Positions 50,096-59,177 of a DNA stretch of 64,000 nucleotides are shown one piece after another. Source of the DNA: Methanococcoides alaskense (GTDB taxonomy: Archaea; Halobacteriota; Methanosarcinia; Methanosarcinales; Methanosarcinaceae); NCBI RefSeq assembly GCF_031454185.1, contig NZ_JAVDQI010000002.1, forward strand, positions 305,191-369,190. The letters run 5' to 3'. Below the pieces are notes generated by a model. The model had not been told where the DNA came from. It saw only the letters and a program-made list of their open reading frames with translations, and did not search any database. A program made the translations under genes and the position numbers. Numbering within the stretch: position 1 is the first letter of the stretch; every line of letters begins with the position of its first letter.

Positions 50096-50775
50096 CTTTT
50101 ATAAAACTACTTAAGATCCCGGATGTTGTGACCCTTGGCAATGCCATGTTCGGTATGCTTTCAATTTTCAGTGCATTTTCTGGAAAAGCTGATATCGCTT
50201 TCATCTTTATTCTTTTAGCAGCCATTGCCGATGGTGCGGATGGCTTTCTGGCCCGCAGAATGGGGTCAAGTGCAATAGGTGAAAATCTTGATTCCCTTGC
50301 AGACGCTATCTCTTTTGGTACGGCACCGGCAGTTGTCATTTTTTTGATATATGGTCATCTCCAGCCTTCTCTTGTGGGAGCTGTTACCTGTATCTATGTT
50401 ATCTGTGGTGTTCTCAGACTTGCGAGATTCAACACAAAGAACAAGGCTATCCCTGATTTTGAAGGGCTTCCAATAACTGCTGCAGCTGCTGTTCTTGCCT
50501 CTTACCTGTTAATGGGGGACAAATACATAATATTGTATGGGATCGTTACAATAATGCTTCTGCTGTCGTATCTTATGATAAGTGAACATCCTTATCCCAA
50601 ACTTCGGCATCCCAAAGCAATGGCCATTATGGCAATTGTCTTCATGCTTCCAATATTGTCCTATTTCGTCCTGCCGGAATATCTTTCCATCTGTGCTACA
50701 TTAATGTTCTTATTATTGCTTCTCTATTTAGAATCCCCTATAATGAAGATCCCGAGGCAGTATTATGATGAATGA
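50092..50775 (+). CDS. pssA: Archaetidylserine synthase (CDP-alcohol transferase)
   Basis: This 227-residue integral membrane protein of the CDP-alcohol phosphatidyltransferase family has the active-site motif D-G-x2-A-R-x8-G-x3-D-x3-D: DGADGFLARRMGSSAIGENL then DSLAD. It joins CDP-archaeol and L-serine. It is the last gene of the artA-asd-pssA unit, ending in a strong terminator. Confidence 0.9.
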   Translation: MTFIKLLKIPDVVTLGNAMFGMLSIFSAFSGKADIAFIFILLAAIADGADGFLARRMGSSAIGENLDSLADAISFGTAPAVVIFLIYGHLQPSLVGAVTCIYVICGVLRLARFNTKNKAIPDFEGLPITAAAAVLASYLLMGDKYIILYGIVTIMLLLSYLMISEHPYPKLRHPKAMAIMAIVFMLPILSYFVLPEYLSICATLMFLLLLLYLESPIMKIPRQYYDE

Positions 50776-50825
50776 GCAATGAATGGAAAAAGTGAAGGGA
50801 AGTGTCCCTTCATTGATCATTGCTC
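50774..50825. terminator. Bidirectional terminator between pssA and clpB
   Basis: Two nested perfect stems: 9 bp GAGCAATGA/TCATTGCTC (50774-50782 with 50817-50825) and 8 bp TGAAGGGA/TCCCTTCA (50793-50800 with 50805-50812). They overlap the stop codons of both convergent genes. Confidence 0.8.
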
Positions 50826-53426
50826 TGCTGTCGCTGTTCTCACACTGACCACGATACCCCGGTCATCAGCATCCACGTCTATGGTAGAACCTTCAAGGGC
50901 CTTTCCTTCAACGATCAACTTTGCAACTGCTGTTTCTACCTGGTTCTGAATGACGCGATTGAGGGGTCGCGCCCCAAAGGCTTCACTATAGCCAGCTTCA
51001 CCAAGGTAATGTTTCGCCTTCTCTGATATTTCAAGCTCCATTCTCTTCTCTTTAAGCCTCTGTATGAGGTCAGCGACCTTAATGTCAACAATGCTCACAA
51101 GCTGTTCCCTTGTCAGTGGTCGGAAAATGGCCAGTTCGTCGATACGATTGATGAATTCCGGTCTAAAATATTTGGAAAGTTCATTCTGCGCCATCTCCTG
51201 CATTTCTGCGTAATCTTCACCTTCTTCCAGTTTCGAGATGGTGCGGTCAACACAGATATTAGATGTCATGATGATCAGCGTATTCTTGAAATCCACTGTT
51301 CTTCCACGCGAATCGGTCAGTCTTCCATCATCGAGTATCTGGAGCATGACATTGAACACATCAGGGTGTGCCTTTTCTATCTCATCGAAGAGGACGACTG
51401 CATAAGGTCGTCTGCGAACCGCTTCTGTGAGCTGTCCTCCTTCTTCATGACCTATATATCCCGGAGGCGCTCCGATAAGGCGTGCGACGGTATGCTTTTC
51501 CATGTATTCCGACATATCGATGCGTATCATATTGTTCTCATCATTGAACATTTCCGCAGCAAGTGCCTTTGCGAGTTCGGTCTTGCCAACCCCCGTAGGT
51601 CCAAGGAATATGAAACTTCCGATAGGTCTTTTCGGGTCCTTGATGCCTGCATAAGCGCGTATGATCGCATCGGAAACCGCTGTCACTGTTTCGTTCTGGC
51701 CTACAATTCTCTCATGAAGTTTATCTTCCAGATGTGTAAGCTTCTCACGTTCCCCTTCCATCAACCTTGTTATGGGAATGTTGGTCCATTGGCTTACTAC
51801 CTGTGCAATATCCTCTTCCCAAACCTCTTCCTTGAGGAGCATGTCATCCTGTTGCTCCTGCAACTTTGATTCCTCTTCTTTATACTGATGTTCCAGGGGG
51901 GTTAGTGTGCCGTATTTCAGCTTTGAGGCCAGCTCGAAATCACCGCTGTTCTCAGCAAGTTCAAGTTGTGTCTTAATGTCCTCTATCTGCTGTTTCAGTG
52001 ATCCCAGGTTTGCAATGGTGTCCTTCTCACTCTGCCACTTCGCACGCATGGCATCGGATTCAGCACGAATGTCCGCAAGTTCCTTTTCAAGGTCAGCTAC
52101 TCTTTCCTTTGAAACCGCATCCTTCTCTTTTTTCAGGGCTTCTCTTTCGATCTCGAGCTGCAATATCTTACGATCTGCCTCATCAAGCTCGGATGGTTTA
52201 CTATCAATGGCCGTTCTGACCTTTGCGGCGGCTTCATCAACAAGATCGATGGCCTTGTCTGGCAGGAACCTGTCCGAAATATAGCGGTTACTGAGGACCG
52301 CAGCAGCCACGAGTGCAGTATCCTTGATCCTTACTCCGTGGTGGACCTCGTATCTTTCTTTCAGCCCTCTGAGGATGGATATGGTATTCTCGACATCAGG
52401 CTGGTCCACAAGGACCGGCAGGAATCTTCTTTCAAGGGCTGCGTCCTTTTCTATATACTTGCGGTATTCATCAAGCGTGGTGGCACCTATGCAATGCAGT
52501 TCGCCTCTTGCAAGCATCGGCTTCAGCAAGTTCCCTGCATCCATTGCACCTTCGGTAGCTCCTGCTCCTACGATGGTATGTATCTCGTCAATGAATAAAA
52601 TGATCTGTCCCTGGGAGTCAGCAACTTCTTTTAAGACAGCTTTAAGGCGTTCCTCGAACTCTCCTCTGAACTTCGCCCCTGCGATGAGTGCACCCATATC
52701 CAGTGCTATGATCTTCTTATCCTTCATGTCATCAGGAATATCATGTTTTGCAATACGCAGAGCAAGTCCTTCTACAATAGCTGTCTTGCCAACACCTGCT
52801 TCTCCTATGAGCACGGGATTGTTCTTCCTGCGGCGTGAAAGGATCTCTATGGTATGTCTGATCTCCTGTTCCCTACCTATCACCGGGTCAAGTCTTCCTT
52901 GAGCTGCAAGTTCGGTGATATCAATTCCGTATTTCTTGAGCGGTTCCATAGTGTCTTCCGGATTTTCGCTGGTAATGCGCCGATTCCCCCTTAGTTCCTT
53001 TATTGCTTCTAATGTGGCATCCATTGCGATGCCTGCTTCTTCGAGTATTCGGTAACTTGTGCTCCCTTTTTCTTTCAGGAGTGCGATGAGCATGTGTTCC
53101 ACGCTGATGTATTCATCATTCATTGAACCTGCTTCTTTTTCAGCCGTATCGAGTACTCTGCTGTATGCCTGGCTCACGTAAGTCTGTCCGCTTCCAGATC
53201 CGGATACTTGCGGCAGTTCTGACAAATGATCTTCCAGTTCCTTTACGATCGACTGGTTGTCAGCTCCCATCCTGTCAAGAAGGGTAGGCACAAGCCCGCC
53301 ATCCTGTTCCACTAATGCAAGTAACAGATGTTCGCATTCTGTCTGCTGGTTATAATACCTTGCAGCAATGGAGAACGATTTCTGTATGGCGTCCTGTGCT
53401 TTCTGCGTAAAACGGTTAAGGTCCAT
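50817..53426 (-). CDS. clpB: ClpB disaggregase (Hsp100)
   Basis: The 869-residue hexameric AAA+ disaggregase that works with DnaK has an N-terminal Clp_N domain (residues about 1-150), Walker A GEAGVGKT near 205, a coiled-coil middle domain about residues 400-520, a second Walker A GPTGVGKT near 605, and the D2-small domain at the C-terminus. ClpB is rare in archaea and is most likely an old acquisition from bacteria. A full AAGGAGGT Shine-Dalgarno precedes the ATG. A divergent HTH regulator and a palindrome lie upstream. Confidence 0.97.
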   Translation of the reverse strand: MDLNRFTQKAQDAIQKSFSIAARYYNQQTECEHLLLALVEQDGGLVPTLLDRMGADNQSIVKELEDHLSELPQVSGSGSGQTYVSQAYSRVLDTAEKEAGSMNDEYISVEHMLIALLKEKGSTSYRILEEAGIAMDATLEAIKELRGNRRITSENPEDTMEPLKKYGIDITELAAQGRLDPVIGREQEIRHTIEILSRRRKNNPVLIGEAGVGKTAIVEGLALRIAKHDIPDDMKDKKIIALDMGALIAGAKFRGEFEERLKAVLKEVADSQGQIILFIDEIHTIVGAGATEGAMDAGNLLKPMLARGELHCIGATTLDEYRKYIEKDAALERRFLPVLVDQPDVENTISILRGLKERYEVHHGVRIKDTALVAAAVLSNRYISDRFLPDKAIDLVDEAAAKVRTAIDSKPSELDEADRKILQLEIEREALKKEKDAVSKERVADLEKELADIRAESDAMRAKWQSEKDTIANLGSLKQQIEDIKTQLELAENSGDFELASKLKYGTLTPLEHQYKEEESKLQEQQDDMLLKEEVWEEDIAQVVSQWTNIPITRLMEGEREKLTHLEDKLHERIVGQNETVTAVSDAIIRAYAGIKDPKRPIGSFIFLGPTGVGKTELAKALAAEMFNDENNMIRIDMSEYMEKHTVARLIGAPPGYIGHEEGGQLTEAVRRRPYAVVLFDEIEKAHPDVFNVMLQILDDGRLTDSRGRTVDFKNTLIIMTSNICVDRTISKLEEGEDYAEMQEMAQNELSKYFRPEFINRIDELAIFRPLTREQLVSIVDIKVADLIQRLKEKRMELEISEKAKHYLGEAGYSEAFGARPLNRVIQNQVETAVAKLIVEGKALEGSTIDVDADDRGIVVSVRTATAEQ

Positions 53427-53618
53427 TTTTACCTCCTTATATATGGTGATACAATGGTATTCGACTTTCAGTCCTTTTTGACATCTAATTGTATCTCTGC
53501 AACGGAAACATTTCCCCCTGTTCCACGTATCTATCTCAGATATTCAAATGATCTGTTATTATTTGATCATCAACTTATGTCACACAATTTCATTTAGTGT
53601 ATATCACATTTAAACATT

Positions 53619-53634
53619 TTGCATATAAATGCAA
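53619..53634. promoter_or_regulatory. Candidate operator palindrome between clpB and the HTH gene
   Basis: TTGCAT and ATGCAA are 6-bp arms around ATAA. It overlaps a TATA-like sequence for clpB on the minus strand (GCATTTATATGC), so a bound repressor could block TBP. The regulator is inferred to be the divergent HTH protein. Confidence 0.45.
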
Positions 53635-53708
53635 TTCTTATCTATTTTATATGCATGATATCGATAAAATCAATAAAGTTTATATTATTTGAATTTAATT
53701 GATTATTG

Positions 53709-54122
53709 ATGTCACGACAGATAATCCTTATCAATATTGAAAAACCCGTGGAAAAGGACCTTTTAAATGATATCCACTGGTTCTGTGACAGCTTTGGTCT
53801 TTCATCAGGTCGGGACACTGAGGATATTTCCAAAAAAATAGTACTTAGCATGCTTACAAATATTTCCGAAGAGGACGGGGTAACTTCGGAGGTCCTTGCA
53901 ACAACCCTTGGCATTAAATTATCACGTGTCAATCATCATCTTCGAAACCTTATCGATGCCGGTCTTGTCTACAGGAAAAAAAGATCATTGTACCTGCGTG
54001 GCGGTAGTCTCAAAGCAGCGGTATGTGAGATGAGAAAGGATTCTGAGAGGATATTCGATGAGCTGGAAATGATGGCGGAAGTTATTGACAATGAGGTTGG
54101 GCTCAAATGCCGGTCTCACTAA
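53709..54122 (+). CDS. Winged-helix regulator, divergent from clpB
   Basis: The 137-residue protein has a central ArsR-like winged HTH (VTSEVLATTLGIKLSRVNHHLRNLIDAGLVYRKKRS, cited by part: SRVNHHLRNLIDAGLV), a short acidic N-terminal half and a helical C-terminus (ERIFDELEMMAEVIDNE). It probably represses clpB and itself in a heat-shock or protein-stress switch, by analogy with similarly placed archaeal regulators. A TATA box (GTTTATATTA, 53679-53688) is 26 nt before ATG 53709, so the mRNA should be leaderless; a TTG at 53706 is less likely. Confidence 0.78.
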   Translation: MSRQIILINIEKPVEKDLLNDIHWFCDSFGLSSGRDTEDISKKIVLSMLTNISEEDGVTSEVLATTLGIKLSRVNHHLRNLIDAGLVYRKKRSLYLRGGSLKAAVCEMRKDSERIFDELEMMAEVIDNEVGLKCRSH

Positions 54123-54249
54123 GTTTTTTATATCCTCCAATGTAAATATTTATTTGCATGCGTAAGTTTATATAACTGTCTGCACGTACTCAATTACTGG
54201 ACATTGTTTGTGGGAAACGTTTTCAGTTAAATGGTGGGGGTAATGGGTA

Positions 54250-55470
54250 TTGTCAGCAGAATTAGTTGAGCAGAAATTGGGATCCTATAGTTTGAAATTG
54301 AATAACAAATTGAAAGAAAGGGCTCAAGGACTGTCTCGTGTCAATGAGCAGCTTGAAGCAGAAATATTAGAGCATGATCGGGTTGAAGGTATGATGGGGG
54401 ATAATGAACTTCTACTTGAAAATGTTCTTGAATCGTCGGGGGATGGTATTGCTTTTTTTGATATGGATAATAAGGGCAAGTTGATGAATTCTCAGTTCCG
54501 GTGTATGTGGAACATTCCTGAAAATATAGGGGTCGATATGGACTACTTGGATATATTTGCGGAATTTGTTTTTCCACAGCTTGAGAATGCTGATAATGTG
54601 GCCCCAAAGATACGTAACTTCTCAAGCCGAAAAGAAAAAGATAGTGGCTTGTTATATCTCAAAGATGGTCGTGTCATTGAATACAATCTGTTCCCGGTTT
54701 TCAAAGAGGGGTCAATTCAAGGCCATATCTGTAATTGTCGTGATATAACTATAAACAAAAAAGCGGAATCTGAACTTAAGAAGTATGCGGAGGATCTGGA
54801 ACATTCTAATGAGCTAAAGGACCTGTTCTCAGATATCTTGCGGCATGATCTGTTGAATCCAGCCGGGTTAGTCAAAGGTTTTCTGAATGTTCTTATACAA
54901 AAAGAAGAGGATCCCTATATGCTGGATATGCTCAAAAAAGTGGAAATGAGCAATCAGAAGCTTATCGATATGATCGGGATGGCTGCAAAACTTTCAAGAC
55001 TTGATTCAGATGAAGAGATCGATTTCAATGTAATTGATCTTGGTTTTATGGTCAACATCGCAAAGACGAACTTTGGGCCTATGTTCGAGAATAAGGGTAT
55101 GAAGGTCGTATCCCTTTTCAGTGGCAATTATCCTGCAAAGGCCAATATAATGATCGAGGAAGTGTTCGCAAACCTTTTTTCAAATTCTATAAAATACAGC
55201 CCCGAAGGCAGTACTGTCTATGTTGATATTTTTGATGTAGGTGATGAATGGAAAGTGCAGTTCATTGATTTTGGTGAAGGTATTCCCGATGAGGATAAAG
55301 AATTCGTTTTCGAAAGGTTCAAGCGTGCCAACAAGACCTCTACAAAAGGAACTGGTCTTGGTCTTGCAATCGTAAAGAAGATAATCGATATTCATGGTGG
55401 CAGTTTTGGAGTTGAGGACAATCCCTGTGGGGATGGATGTGTTTTCTGGATAATTCTGAAAAAAGGATGA
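54250..55470 (+). CDS. PAS-domain sensor histidine kinase
   Basis: The 406-residue soluble kinase has a coiled-coil N-terminus (about 1-50), a PAS domain (about 55-175, GDGIAFFDMDNKGKLMNSQF ... GHICNCRDIT), a HisKA-like helix with the H-box LRHDLLNPAG, and HATPase motifs NLFSNSIKYSPEG, DFGEGIPDEDKE and TGLGLAIVKK. No membrane segment, so it senses a cytoplasmic cue. The start is TTG 54250 with a GGGGGTAATGGG site; an ATG seven bases earlier is out of frame and ends after eight codons. A response regulator is not adjacent. Confidence 0.9.
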   Translation: MSAELVEQKLGSYSLKLNNKLKERAQGLSRVNEQLEAEILEHDRVEGMMGDNELLLENVLESSGDGIAFFDMDNKGKLMNSQFRCMWNIPENIGVDMDYLDIFAEFVFPQLENADNVAPKIRNFSSRKEKDSGLLYLKDGRVIEYNLFPVFKEGSIQGHICNCRDITINKKAESELKKYAEDLEHSNELKDLFSDILRHDLLNPAGLVKGFLNVLIQKEEDPYMLDMLKKVEMSNQKLIDMIGMAAKLSRLDSDEEIDFNVIDLGFMVNIAKTNFGPMFENKGMKVVSLFSGNYPAKANIMIEEVFANLFSNSIKYSPEGSTVYVDIFDVGDEWKVQFIDFGEGIPDEDKEFVFERFKRANKTSTKGTGLGLAIVKKIIDIHGGSFGVEDNPCGDGCVFWIILKKG

Positions 55471-55531
55471 TCTTCGGTCCTTCTACCAAATTGGCTATAT
55501 ATATGAAGGTCAATGTCGTTGCATCAGGAAC

Positions 55532-55900
55532 ATGGTAGATATAATGGTCGAAGATACAATTACTGACAGAGATAACGTGCTTTTTGAAGCGGGTATCAAG
55601 CTTGGAGCTTTATATCATCAGTTCACAGGTTCTCCGGTGAACCTTCGTACTGTGGAAAGCCTTGAGGCAGCTATTGCACAGAGCATTTCAGTGCAGCCGT
55701 GTGTGGAGAACATTACTGTGAGCATTGATCGGGATGTTCTAGGCTCAAAGCTCAACGATGAGTTCGGTTACTGCGAGCTTGAAGGGCGTATGCTCAATGT
55801 TCAGATCGATGCAAGATACGGCTCAGCAAAGGTGCATGTTTCAATGGAGTTCAACAAGGAACTTGACTATCCTTTGATGAAAATTGATAAAATAGACTGA
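55532..55900 (+). CDS. mptD: Dihydroneopterin aldolase, archaeal (MptD type)
   Basis: This 122-residue protein matches the archaeal dihydroneopterin aldolase family (DUF372) rather than the bacterial FolB. It carries FEAGIKLGALYHQFTGSPVN, with the Glu and His that the family uses in catalysis, and a later EAAIAQSISVQPCVENITV segment. It makes 6-hydroxymethyl-dihydropterin on the pathway to tetrahydromethanopterin/sarcinapterin. A TATA box CTATATATAT near 55497 places transcription about 7 nt before ATG 55532; ATG 55544 is an alternative. It ends at a terminator shared with hisC. Confidence 0.78.
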   Translation: MVDIMVEDTITDRDNVLFEAGIKLGALYHQFTGSPVNLRTVESLEAAIAQSISVQPCVENITVSIDRDVLGSKLNDEFGYCELEGRMLNVQIDARYGSAKVHVSMEFNKELDYPLMKIDKID

Positions 55901-55920
55901 CCGCCTGGAGTAGCGGTCAG
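55897..55920. terminator. Bidirectional terminator between mptD and hisC
   Basis: A perfect 8-bp stem CTGACCGC/GCGGTCAG with an 8-nt loop overlaps both stop codons (TGA at 55898 and TCA at 55917). Confidence 0.75.
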
Positions 55921-56999
55921 ATGTCGGAGAAGGCTTTTACGACCTTCTCATTCTGTTCTTGTGTTCCAATTGTCACACGTATGAGTGATAGGCCTGCATG
56001 TGCAAAGGATGTGCAGTCACGTACAATGATTCCCTTTTTGAGCAATTCGTTAGTAACATCGCGTGCTTTGTGTGGTGCTACATCGACAAGTACGAAGTTA
56101 GCCTGTGTATCGTAGACCTTGAAAGGCAATTTTTCCTGAAGGAACTTCTTTCCTTTAACTGCAAGTTCGATACTTTTATTTAGATGTTCGGTATCTGAGA
56201 GGGCAGCTATTCCTGCGGCCATTGCAGCCGTACTGACATTGAAGGGGGTTGCTATCTTCATGTACTCTTCTCTGAGCCACTCCGGCATGATGCCGTATCC
56301 CATTCTTATACCTGCAAGACCGAATGCCTTTGAAAATGTCCTGCCCACAATGATGTTATCATGTTGGGTCACAAGATGTGCAACATTCTTCTCGGCAAAT
56401 TCCACATATGCCTCATCCACGAAAACAAGTGCATCGGTAGCTGTTGCGATCTTCAGTATGTCTTCTTCAGGAATGACATTTCCTGTAGGGTTGTTCGGGG
56501 AACACAGGAAGATCATCTTCGTGTTCGGGGTGAGGGCCGCCAGTAATTTATCCACATTGATCGAAAAGTCTTTTTCACGCTGGACATATACCGTAGTTGC
56601 ACCGTTGGCACGTGCAGCTATCTCATAGTAGGAGAAGGTCGGGGTAGTGATCACTACTTCGTCACCGTTAGTTATGACAAGCCTTGCCATTCCGTCCAGC
56701 AATCCATCCATCCCGGGACCGGATGCAACAATATTGGCTGCAGGTATATCTGTATACTCAGATATCGCATCCACAAGTTCGCGTGCATCTGCTGAGGGGT
56801 AGATACTGATCCCCTGTGCATTCTCTATGAGTGCTTCGACAGCTTTTGGTGAAGGTCCGAGGGGATTCTCGTTCGACCCGAGCTTGATGACCGAGGATGG
56901 CTCAAGTCCGTAGGTCTTCACTATATCCTCGATGGACTTACCGGGAACATATTTGGCAATGGATCCTATCTCATCCTTTATCAGTTCATATCTGGGCAA
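55917..56999 (-). CDS. hisC: Histidinol-phosphate aminotransferase
   Basis: This class I/II PLP aminotransferase of 360 residues has SPNNPTGNVIP, FVDEAYVEFAE, and the PLP-lysine in RTFSKAFGLAGIRMGYG. It makes L-histidinol phosphate. It overlaps argD at its start by 14 bp, so two amino-acid aminotransferases are translated together. Confidence 0.94.
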   Translation of the reverse strand: MPRYELIKDEIGSIAKYVPGKSIEDIVKTYGLEPSSVIKLGSNENPLGPSPKAVEALIENAQGISIYPSADARELVDAISEYTDIPAANIVASGPGMDGLLDGMARLVITNGDEVVITTPTFSYYEIAARANGATTVYVQREKDFSINVDKLLAALTPNTKMIFLCSPNNPTGNVIPEEDILKIATATDALVFVDEAYVEFAEKNVAHLVTQHDNIIVGRTFSKAFGLAGIRMGYGIMPEWLREEYMKIATPFNVSTAAMAAGIAALSDTEHLNKSIELAVKGKKFLQEKLPFKVYDTQANFVLVDVAPHKARDVTNELLKKGIIVRDCTSFAHAGLSLIRVTIGTQEQNEKVVKAFSDI

Positions 57000-58158
57000 T
57001 GATCTCGACCACCTTGTCTATCTGTTCCTTTGTTATTATGAGTGGAGGTGCGATGCGTATGACCTTCTCGGAAGTGCAGTTCAAAAGAATGCCATTGTCC
57101 CTTGCAAGGTCTACGATGTCTGCACAAGCCCTGTTAATTTCGACACCTATCATAAGACCGCGTCCACGAACTTCGATAATGCTGTCGTTATCAAGGGAAT
57201 TCAGCTCGTTCATGAAGTATTGTCCCATCTCTGCCGAGCGTTCCACCAGCTTCTCATCCCTTATCGCATCGATGGATGCCAGAGCTGCGGCACAAGCAAG
57301 GGGTCCTCCGCCGAAAGTTGCAGCATGCTGGCTCTTTTCAAATGAAATTCCATCGCGTGCCACAATGGCGCCCATTGGGAATCCGCCACCTATGGCCTTC
57401 GCCATGGTCATGATGTCCGGTTCGACCTTTGAATGATCCTTGCAGAACCATTTACCTGTCCTTCCAAAACCTGTCTGCACTTCATCGAATATCAGGAGCA
57501 TCTCGTTCTCATCACATATCTCGCGAACTTCACTCAGGTATTCATCTGAAGGCACATTTATGCCACCTTCTCCCTGTATGGGCTCTACGATGACGGCAGC
57601 GGTATCTTCAGTAATTGTATCCCTTATGGCCTGTGCATCGTTGTAGGGTACGAATCTCTCTCCCTGTATTAGTGGTTCGAAAGGTGTCCTGTAAATAGAT
57701 TTGTATGTGACTGTCAGTGAACCCATGGTCCTCCCATGGAAGGAGTTCTCAGCAGCGATGAATTCCTTCTTGCCGGTGGCTACTCTTGCCAGTTTCATTG
57801 CAGCTTCCACGGCTTCGGTTCCGGAATTGCAGAAAAATGCACGCCCCATGCCTGAAATGTTCACAAGTTCTTCGGCAAAGTTCGCCTGGACTTCTGTGTA
57901 ATAGATATTGGACGTGTGTATGAGCTTGCCTGCCTGTTTGCTAATGGCTTCGACCACTTTCGGATGGCAGTGTCCAACATTGTTCACAGCGATGCCGGCG
58001 ACACAGTCGATGTATTCCCTGCCCTCAATATCACGGACTATTGAACCCTGTCCGCTTTCAAGTGCTAATGGTTGGCGAGTGTATGTCTGCATTACATACT
58101 TTGAATCTTTCTCAACGATTGAATTGTAATCTTTTGATAGAGTTGTCTCTTTGGTCAT
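56986..58158 (-). CDS. argD: Acetylornithine aminotransferase
   Basis: This class III PLP aminotransferase of 390 residues has NSFHGRTMGSLTVTYKSIY, VIVEPIQGEGGIN, LLIFDEVQTGFGRTGKWF and the PLP-lysine in MTMAKAIGGGFPMGA. It forms N-acetylornithine in arginine synthesis and in some archaea also acts in lysine synthesis. It is the upstream partner of hisC. Confidence 0.93.
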   Translation of the reverse strand: MTKETTLSKDYNSIVEKDSKYVMQTYTRQPLALESGQGSIVRDIEGREYIDCVAGIAVNNVGHCHPKVVEAISKQAGKLIHTSNIYYTEVQANFAEELVNISGMGRAFFCNSGTEAVEAAMKLARVATGKKEFIAAENSFHGRTMGSLTVTYKSIYRTPFEPLIQGERFVPYNDAQAIRDTITEDTAAVIVEPIQGEGGINVPSDEYLSEVREICDENEMLLIFDEVQTGFGRTGKWFCKDHSKVEPDIMTMAKAIGGGFPMGAIVARDGISFEKSQHAATFGGGPLACAAALASIDAIRDEKLVERSAEMGQYFMNELNSLDNDSIIEVRGRGLMIGVEINRACADIVDLARDNGILLNCTSEKVIRIAPPLIITKEQIDKVVEIIAQI

Positions 58159-58185
58159 AAAAAGCCTCTAAATAGTTAGTAATGG

Positions 58186-59016
58186 TCAAATATCAAGCGT
58201 CATAAGTTCATTTTCATTGAGGATCTCATCTTCTTCCCTTATGAAGATAATTCCTCCGGGTGCTCTCATGACACCGTCAACACGTGCACTTTCGTGTATC
58301 TTTATGGAATTGGCATTTATCTCACCAAGAACATGTGTTCCCTTGTTGATGTATACATCACCTCTGGATACAATGTTCCCGTGTATGATATTATCTTCCC
58401 CGAGGTCCACTGTATTAAGGGTGCGGATACTTCCATAAAGCGTAGTATCATTTCCCATCTCGAGTGTGGAAGCACGGATATTGCCGACAAGGCGACAATT
58501 GTTGCCTATGGATGCTGTGGCTGGTACTCTGATGGAATCGATGGATATCTTAGAACCGTTCGGGACGATCATGGCGAGATTTCCTATGGTCTCTACTTCT
58601 TCATCGAAAAGCTCATCAAGCGCCTTTTCGACCTCTTCATCCTTGCCCATGCGTAAAAGTTCTGTCAGATAAAGGAACAGGTATGCTATAACAGGGATCG
58701 GGTTCCTTACAACGATCCAGCCCTTTGCTTCGAAACCGCTGCTGATCTTCACATCATTTCCAATGTCAAGGTCGCCTTTTACAACGAGCCTTCCATCAAT
58801 GGTGACGAACTCACCGATGTAAGCGTTCTCTTTTGTCTTGACGTTCCCACCGATGTGTGACCAGATATCTATCCTTACATCCGAGCTGGCAACTATGTCA
58901 CCTGAAACCTCTACCCTTTCACCGAGTATGGCAGCTTTGGCGATAATTCCATAGCGTATGTCGGAATGGTTACCCACTACGATATCACCATCAAGAACGA
59001 TGTTCCGTTCTTCCAT
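58186..59016 (-). CDS. Bactofilin-like / polymer-forming beta-helix protein
   Basis: The 276-residue protein has two stretches of repeated V-x-G-x-I / hexad-like beta-helix strands (residues about 1-100 and 155-265) separated by a helical insert ending in an acidic EEVEKALDELFDEEVE. This matches the bactofilin/polymer-forming cytoskeletal fold. Bactofilins polymerise without nucleotide; the archaeal role is not settled. The in-frame sequence continues upstream through K-T-F-V-I-P-D-N-T-K, which looks like the true N-terminus, but no ATG/GTG/TTG precedes it and CTG (59049) after GAGGGA is the nearest candidate. ATG 59016 is reported. Confidence 0.68.
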   Translation of the reverse strand: MEERNIVLDGDIVVGNHSDIRYGIIAKAAILGERVEVSGDIVASSDVRIDIWSHIGGNVKTKENAYIGEFVTIDGRLVVKGDLDIGNDVKISSGFEAKGWIVVRNPIPVIAYLFLYLTELLRMGKDEEVEKALDELFDEEVETIGNLAMIVPNGSKISIDSIRVPATASIGNNCRLVGNIRASTLEMGNDTTLYGSIRTLNTVDLGEDNIIHGNIVSRGDVYINKGTHVLGEINANSIKIHESARVDGVMRAPGGIIFIREEDEILNENELMTLDI

Positions 59017-59177
59017 TTTTGTATTGTCAGGAATGACAAATGTCTTCAGGAGTCCCTCTTCTGCGATATTTTCACTCTCCGGTGGGGATGATTTTGAGAT
59101 TATGTATGCTCTATCAGCTTATTTAACCTGTTGCTATGTAGATCTTGAAGTCTGCCTGCTGTTTTGCAAGAGAAAGC

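Noticed and set aside
54243..54270. ATG 54243 as start of the PAS kinase
   Set aside because: It is out of frame with the kinase and closes after eight codons; TTG 54250 keeps the frame.
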